Source of the DNA: Neckera pumila
Lineage: Eukaryota; Streptophyta; Bryopsida; Hypnales; Neckeraceae
Reading direction: 5' to 3'
DNA: 64,000 nt
NCBI GenBank assembly: GCA_963969595.1
Contig: OZ018416.1
Span: 16,074,065 to 16,138,064, forward strand
Shown: in pieces, positions 57,181-64,000 of the stretch
How positions within the stretch are numbered: the first letter of the stretch is position 1
How the letters are laid out: each line of letters begins with the position of its first letter
Position numbers and translations under genes: made by a program
Notes under the pieces: model-generated
Told to the model about the DNA's origin: nothing
Seen by the model: only the letters and a program-made list of their open reading frames with translations
Database searches by the model: none

Positions 57181-60100
57181 GGCCACCTTTTCTGTCGTTT
57201 GGATGGTCAACCAGCCTGGTTTCAGTTCAGGTAACTGAACTTGAAGTTCGTGTTGAAGATTGGATGATTTTCATCCATTTGTTTGTGTGCAACTTTATTT
57301 TGTATATGTTGTATCCACATCATTTACTGTAGTTCAAGTTTGACCCTGGAAGATGATGACCAAGGTAGTCACCAAAATACTCTCATTAGTAGACCAACAG
57401 GTGCATTCCAGTTTTCAGAAGGGAAGTCATCCAGCGAACTACTTTGGTCCTTGGCATCCTTTCAAGGTTGAGATATTTTGGTTTATTTTAATGTTATATA
57501 GGGTAGTTTGTCAAAAAAAATGGGACACTATCATATGCATTGTATTTCAATGTTTTGAGCTTTTCCCCTTAAAACTTGATTTTGACATTCAAACGATGTC
57601 TTTTGTTTTTTACCATAACTAACAAAATGAATCTTGTAAATCGTAGTTTCTATTCTATTTAAAATAAGTATTTTCATAAAGTTTAAAGTTGAAGATCTAA
57701 TAACCATGTTTCCAAATATGGAGTTGCTTTACACTCCGTACCAAAATGTTCTATACTAAAATGTACTTCTGATTCTAAAAAATTTGGATTTTGAAGACAT
57801 AATTTGTAACTGATATGAAGTTTCTTAATATGTACTTCATATGTTCAGTGTGATTTGAATTTTTTAAAAAATAATTTTTGAAAATTTTATGACAAATATT
57901 AGAAATTTGAACCTTCTTTAACAAATTAAACCAAAAAGTTTCACTCATAATTAGCAAAGAAACAAAGAATACAACATTAGGAAAACTCTAAACCTTGTAT
58001 AGAATTATTTGACTTTTGACCTTGGGTGCAAATACGAAGGGAATAAAAAAAATTAAAATCGCCAATCTGATGTGGCACAAATAGTGCCACCTTAGTTCCT
58101 AAAAATTAAAAAAATTAAAAATTAAAAATTTCAATATTTTTTGGCTATGATTATACGAGCTACATGCAAACTCGCAGCCCCTTACTAGCCTGAAATTTTT
58201 GTAATGAGTAAAAGATTTTCAAGTTTGACTACATTGTCATAGGCTCTATCCTTTAGGAGTTAATCCAATAAGGATGCCCAAAATACTAAATGTCAAATGG
58301 ATGATTTCACCTGAGACTATAGGATGGAATATACATATTTTTCATCTAATTTTTGGGAGGTTGCTTGAGTACATTTTTAGTGAGTAGTATTGCAAATTCC
58401 TTCATTATGATATTATTTACTTTCTAACAAAGAAGATGCTTAATCCATGGATCACCTTTACAATTGTGTATTTTGGCCATTTCTTACTATTTGCTCTTGA
58501 TGTGAATTTAGCTATAAAAACAATATTCTTTGCATTTGAACCCCACTAATGAAATGAAGCTTATCAACTGGAGTTTCTATTCCAATTGGAAATTTTAAAA
58601 AATTCAAAAATTCCAATATTTTATAACAACATGAACTTTGGGCCTACCAACCATGGTGTGTTGATTTTCTAAATTTAGATTGATACAATAACCTTGGTTT
58701 ATACCATGATATTATATTCTAAAATATACATTTGTAATGAAAATTACAGATTTTTTAAAGTATATTTGATATGAATTTTTTCATCATCTTTTTTTGAAAA
58801 AGTTCATAATAATTTCAAATTTTCCAAAAAAATTTGAAAATTTTATGATTGTAGCAGACATATGAATTCATCTCTTAAAAATAAAAATGTCTTTTTACAT
58901 GTATATTTAGTTGCAAAATGATAGCAAATAAAGTGATGGATGGTGAGGCTAGAAATCAATGGTCACGGGTCCATTCTTCTAGGATTAAAACATCAAGATT
59001 CCTCATGCCATGTGTAATGTAGGTTTTGTCTACTCAACAAAACCCCAAGACAATAAATATAGGGGGGTAATTCCTCTAGGAAAGGTCAATAAGTCTAATG
59101 TTTTGTGACTAAAGTCACTTGTTTTGTATTGTGGATACTCATTTACTTGTATTCTAAGTCTATTTGAGGGAATAATTAAAGAAACCACACTCAATGTCAA
59201 TTGGTCTCAGTCCAACCCCAATGTTTATGTATAATAGACTCAAATGTATGCAGTCCCAGTCCTGTATAGTATGATTGGTTCGTTTCAAATATTCTTTGTC
59301 AAATCCTCATGTTTTGTCAATTTATCTTAGACAATGCATGCACTGTCAACTTAATCACATGGCCAATTTATATATTTGAATTACAAATAAATTTTTAAGT
59401 ACAAATTCCTTTATTGTCTTTCCTCTTTTTGTTCCCTCTTATCTAGGCAGTATTCTAGTTACTAGCCTAATTCCAATTTAACATGCGAATTTCAAACCAA
59501 TATTTCTACTATTTCTTCTCTGTATGCAAGGTATGAGAAAGTTGGAATTCATTTCTGGTTTGTTTGTTCTGTAACTTTGGCCTTAGCCTTTCAGTTTAGC
59601 TTTTCTACAATCAATTTGTCATTGGTTGGTTGGAACTTGGTTCGAATCAATTAGACCAAGAAACCCACAGGAACACAAGTAGTCAATGGACTCCTCCTAT
59701 GACCGTGCATTGGACTAATGGTTCAGACCAATTGTTCTGCTGAAGCAGAAACTGCTGCGATGGTAAATCCAAGAGTTTGTTTACGATTTCTTACACAGAC
59801 AACTAGACTTAACCTCGAACAGCTTATATACCTGTAACTTAATCTATTTGATAAACTCACTTCTTGCGTTCAACTGGATTGGTACCATTACTAAATTTGT
59901 GATGGTATTAGGCATAGTAATGCTCATTAGATTTGCACAATCAATCGGCTAAGAATTATTATCAGACTTAGTTCATCAGACGAATAATCTATTTGATCAT
60001 ATGATATTTATATAACTCAGTCAATTGGTCTATATAATTTAGAACGTAACAGTAAATGCAAGACCACTAGTCAAGTTACCAACTACAATCTAATTCTAGC

Positions 60101-62591
60101 AATTCAAATCCTACCACATTGGAATATGCAAATTCTAGTGTGGAACAACTTGACCACATTGGCAATTTGCAACTCCAACTCACAGTAACTACTCACAAGG
60201 TGAATTGTTATTTAATATAATTCAATTAATCGCCAAAGCTCGGCATTCATATATACAACAATATTCAATTGGACTTACACCCACAACATTATAAAATCAG
60301 TGGAACTCAGACAATTAGTCAACTTATAATCACCAAAGTCAGTTGATCTTGTTTCCAGCTGGCTTCCAGCGACTTGACCACCGAAGCTCACGAATGATTA
60401 TTTAGCTCACATTGTTCATTTGACAGAATTCTAGGAGTGGCTTCTCTCACCGTAGCACACAATTCACTCGGCAATTTGATTCACAAGATTAATTGACTTA
60501 ACTGATTCAGAAATTGCACTCAAGGCTTCTCAAACACACACAAGAATTTACTCACACAAATTAATATTCACACACAAACAATGACACAGTCAAATCCTCT
60601 TTGCAAATCAACATACACATACACTCAAGGAACTTCACAACTTGTGAATTCCTCACAACAAGTCACACTTACTCATCAACTGTGAGTTTACAAAGACAAT
60701 GACAATTTAACATATAGTATATATTATTTCAACAAATTGTACAGCTTAAGAGTTTTAAAACTAAACACCGGCTCTTCTTCACGCTCCAGAGAAAGAGAAA
60801 GAAAACTAGACATTTGGACTTATAGTCCCAAAAAGACAACTTGAAGGGTGGCATCTGTTTAAATCAAAATACATGCTTGTCTACTTGACCACGTTCATAT
60901 CCTAGACTATTAGCCCATTCATATCCATCTTCATGTTTTTTAGACTTCTATCCAGGATTTTAGCTATTTGACATACTACAGTGGGAAATAGTCTACTTGT
61001 TTACTCTATTCATCATTCACAAAGCCAAATAGACAAAAAGTTTGAAAAATGTAAAACTACACCATGTTACTATTTTTTTCCAAATTTCTTTACGTAAACT
61101 TATTAGCGCATCTTCAATGCAAAAGGAAAGTGGTCATTATATCTAAAATTGGATGGACAACAACAAAAATGACAATCCAATGCAATCTACGAGAAGCCCT
61201 TCAATTTGGAGTTTTCTACAGTTTTTTCCTCCTACATGACAATTTTCCCATTTTTATTGTGCTCTCTAAGTGAGATAACAAACCTCTAACAATGTAATCA
61301 TGCCATCCGGAGTCAATGAGGGATTTGAAGGAGTAGGTTGGCTTTAGTAATGTCCAAAAACAAATCTCTTTGTGATTAGAAAATGGAATACCTTCAGATG
61401 GTTTACGGATCCAAATATCATGAATTCATGACAAGGTAGAGACACCTAGGCTAGGATTTGAAGTTGCAAAAAAAAGGGGATGTGAAGTTACACAATATGT
61501 AAGGTAAAAATACCAAAATCCATTCCTATATAGTAGACTTCCATTAAAGTGTTCTATAAAAAGTGTCATTAAAGCATCCCAATATTTAATGGTAATTGAT
61601 TAATTTCAGATTTTTTGAGATTTTGGTTGTAGATCTAGATACATGATGGTTTTAGTGGCCTAGGGAGCTTCCACTTTGAAAATTCATAGAAATTACATGT
61701 TATATCAAAGAATTCTAGTTTTTTTTAAATCCATGATTTTCAATTGCTAATACTATAAAAATATTTTTTCTGAAAAAAAGGTGCCTCCAATTATAATAAT
61801 TTGTTTATTTTGACGGTTTTAGGTGTTTCCACTTTACAGCGCATTTCCTTTGACGCGCTGGAGCTTTTGAAATTGAGCGTGCAAATGTTTTACATTATGG
61901 TTGGAGTTCTAGCAAAGCCTCTAGCCCCCCTCCAACCTCCAATCCTTGTTTTTCTCCCAGCTAGAAGGCACGGATGGATAGTGAAGGGGAATTACATTCA
62001 CAAAGAAGACAAATATCTTACTTGAGTACCACCAAATTTGCCCTCACGTTGCTCAAATTTGGAAGTTGTGCTAGGAAATCCAAAAGCTTTATTGTTCATT
62101 GAGCTTCATAACATTATTCACCTTTACTAGGGTGTTCCCTTTTGCTCCCCCCAAACTAAGAGTCCCCCCCGCGAATTAGCATTTCAAGCACTGACAACTT
62201 GCTGGCCCAACCAATCAACCATCCAACATTATAACTTAATTCTCCCCCCAAGGATCTTGGAGGGAATTATACTTCCACATAAAGAGAGCTGCCATAGCCC
62301 ATTAACAATGTTATATTGCCTGCTGGAAACAAGTTGCCCCATTTGGAGAATCCAGGTTCTTCCAGCCCCCCTCCAATTCTAGGACCTCCGAATGTTCAAT
62401 GAAAACAAGTTCTATTACTGTTGCAATGCCTAGATACTGGCCCGAGACTACAATAAAGTAAACATATCCATTCCTGTTCTTGCACCCAATTTTGTCCTCA
62501 TGTACCAATGGAGTACTTTCTAAAAAACAAATGTGCATCACTAGTTCATGGAGGAGGACTTTTAAAAGGATGGAATGGATATGTCTAACTT
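57181..62591. other. AT-rich intergenic, no gene recognised
   Basis: About 5.4 kb. Contains a relic of the ACGT-core MITE family near 58.02-58.22 kb. 59.6-60.8 kb is less AT-rich, with many ACAC(A)/TCACA phrases, but no gene or repeat ends could be assigned. The short frames at 61064 and 61801 have no domain. Confidence 0.45.
58022..58220. repeat. Possible relic of the ACGT-core MITE
   Basis: GGGTGCAAATACGAAGG resembles the GGGTGCAATTACGG part of copy 1. GATGTGGCACAAATAGTGCCAC (stem GTGGCAC, 58072-58090) resembles the core. It ends GAAATTTTTGTAATG. Confidence 0.35.
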
Positions 62592-62897
62592 AAAGTAGTT
62601 TGCTCTTAAACCAACCATTTAAGAGATGATTTCCTTTTTGGAGGTGCTAAACTCCTTGAAACAATAATTAGTAACTTTGAATAGGAAGAAAAATGGAAGT
62701 GGCATCTAACTTAAGCCGTTTTATATTTTTTGGACCTTTGTGGAATTAGTTATGAATTTTTGAAGTTGAAATGCAATGGTCAGTAAAACCGACCACCTCT
62801 TGAAATGTACATTGCTAGTACATTGAAAAAAGCAAAATGTACCTTTGTGTCACAATCGCTTTTAGAGCCTGTTTGCTTTTAGAGCAGACTACCTTAC
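62592..62897. repeat. MITE with TTTGCTCTTAAA-type ends
   Basis: Left AAAGTAGTTTGCTCTTAAAC; right GCTTTTAGAGCAGACTACCTT, an imperfect inverted pair. Single ends of the same type occur near 2870 and 3130. Target duplication not clear. Confidence 0.45.
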
Positions 62898-62903
62898 TTT
62901 GCG

Positions 62904-63298
<395 letters not shown>

Positions 63299-63802
63299 TG
63301 GCACACCAATAGGTAGGTTGGATCATGACCTGACCTAGGAAATGGGCAACACCTGCAGGCCAAGCTGCAATAATGCAACAACAATCATACTCTCTCAATT
63401 AATTTGTCGGCACCAACAAAGAGTTTCACATGAACTTGGTGGCTTCGGTTTGTAAATTCCTGTGCGGAGCAGGGTCCGGGAAGAACCGGCGGCTAGTTCA
63501 AAGCTAGCCGGTTGAATTGGGAAAAACCGGTTGTAATTTGAAAACATTGGCTGAAAAATCGGTGAAAAAATTATAAAATTTCTATTTTGAGTAGGAAATG
63601 GAGTAAATAACCGGACTTGTTATTTGAAAAACTGGTTCCATATGGGAATTGGAGGAACTCAGCTAGTAGAGCTAAAAAAATTTCCCGGACCTTGGTGCAG
63701 AGTGCCATGATTTTACGACATGGATCAAGTCCTAGCAACTTACCAGCCATGCACATTTCACTTTCACTAGTATGCCTTGTGCTGTTGCCATAGCCAAAAC
63801 AA
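63299..63802. other. Intergenic, no gene recognised
   Basis: Contains a short run of ACCGGC/ACCGGTT phrases near 63485-63540. Nothing else supportable. Confidence 0.45.
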
Positions 63803-64000
63803 AAGAAAAGTAATTTTCTAATTTATTTATTTATAGAAAAAACTTTGAAATTCAATAACTTTCCCATCGTAAGACCAAATGCCACAAAGTAAAGCCCGTG
63901 CACCCCTTCTCGCCATGGGCTTTTCGATGGTACCAAGCACGTAGTCGGAGGACGCTCGGTCCGGGAGATCTCAAAGTCATAAATAAAACAAAACAAACAA
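63803..64000 (+). repeat. Dispersed repeat with AAAC tail, copy 2 (cut by window)
   Basis: Same body as 24088-24330 (AGTAATTTTCTAATTT, CCGTGCACCCC, GGTACCAAGCACGT), ending in AAAACAAAACAAACAA at the window edge. Confidence 0.6.

Overview
This is a eukaryotic nuclear window, almost certainly from a land plant. It has intron-bearing genes with GT-AG introns, a plastid-type lipoxygenase, plant-length cobalamin-independent methionine synthase, and many plant-style MITEs (CACTA, Stowaway-, Tourist- and Tc1/mariner-like). A chromodomain Ty3/gypsy element whose integrase reads more like fungal-type chromoviruses than angiosperm ones makes a non-seed plant (moss, lycophyte or fern) plausible. That is inference, and no species is claimed. 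Genes are GC-rich islands in AT-rich, repeat-dense DNA.

Layout. 1-11.1 kb is AT-rich and gene-free, with at least seven short inverted-repeat elements and one possible LINE relic. 11.15-14.78 kb is a CCGGA-saturated block with one intact 680-codon minus-strand ORF, probably a mobile element of unfamiliar type. 15.67-16.32 kb is a large foldback. 16.86-22.81 kb is a complete but dead LTR retrotransposon (391-bp LTRs, gag, protease, RT/RNase H, integrase, chromodomain), apparently inserted into an older inverted-repeat element. 23.1-25.4 kb holds foldback, minisatellite and tandem repeats.

The two real host loci follow. At 25.5-30.8 kb is a ten-exon lipoxygenase (937 aa as reconstructed) with a predicted plastid transit peptide. 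It would oxygenate polyunsaturated fatty acids in the first step of oxylipin/jasmonate synthesis. From 35.6 to 57.2 kb are three copies of methionine synthase (METE). Copies A (minus) and B (plus) lie in 4.83-kb inverted arms that look identical, around an 8.6-kb spacer full of transposon debris. Copy C (minus) faces B tail-to-tail across a 200-N gap and lacks its 3' part. C's coding region and introns match A and B except for one base found, but its upstream region is clearly diverged, which points to gene conversion or an assembly error.

The rest (30.8-35.6, 43.4-49.0 and 57.2-64 kb) is AT-rich and without recognisable genes. It holds MITEs, among them a family (33.0, 40.5, 43.1, 63.0 kb and a relic at 58.1 kb) that carries a palindromic TGACGTGGC-type ACGT core. 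Exon coordinates come from reading splice sites and keeping frame, not from transcripts.
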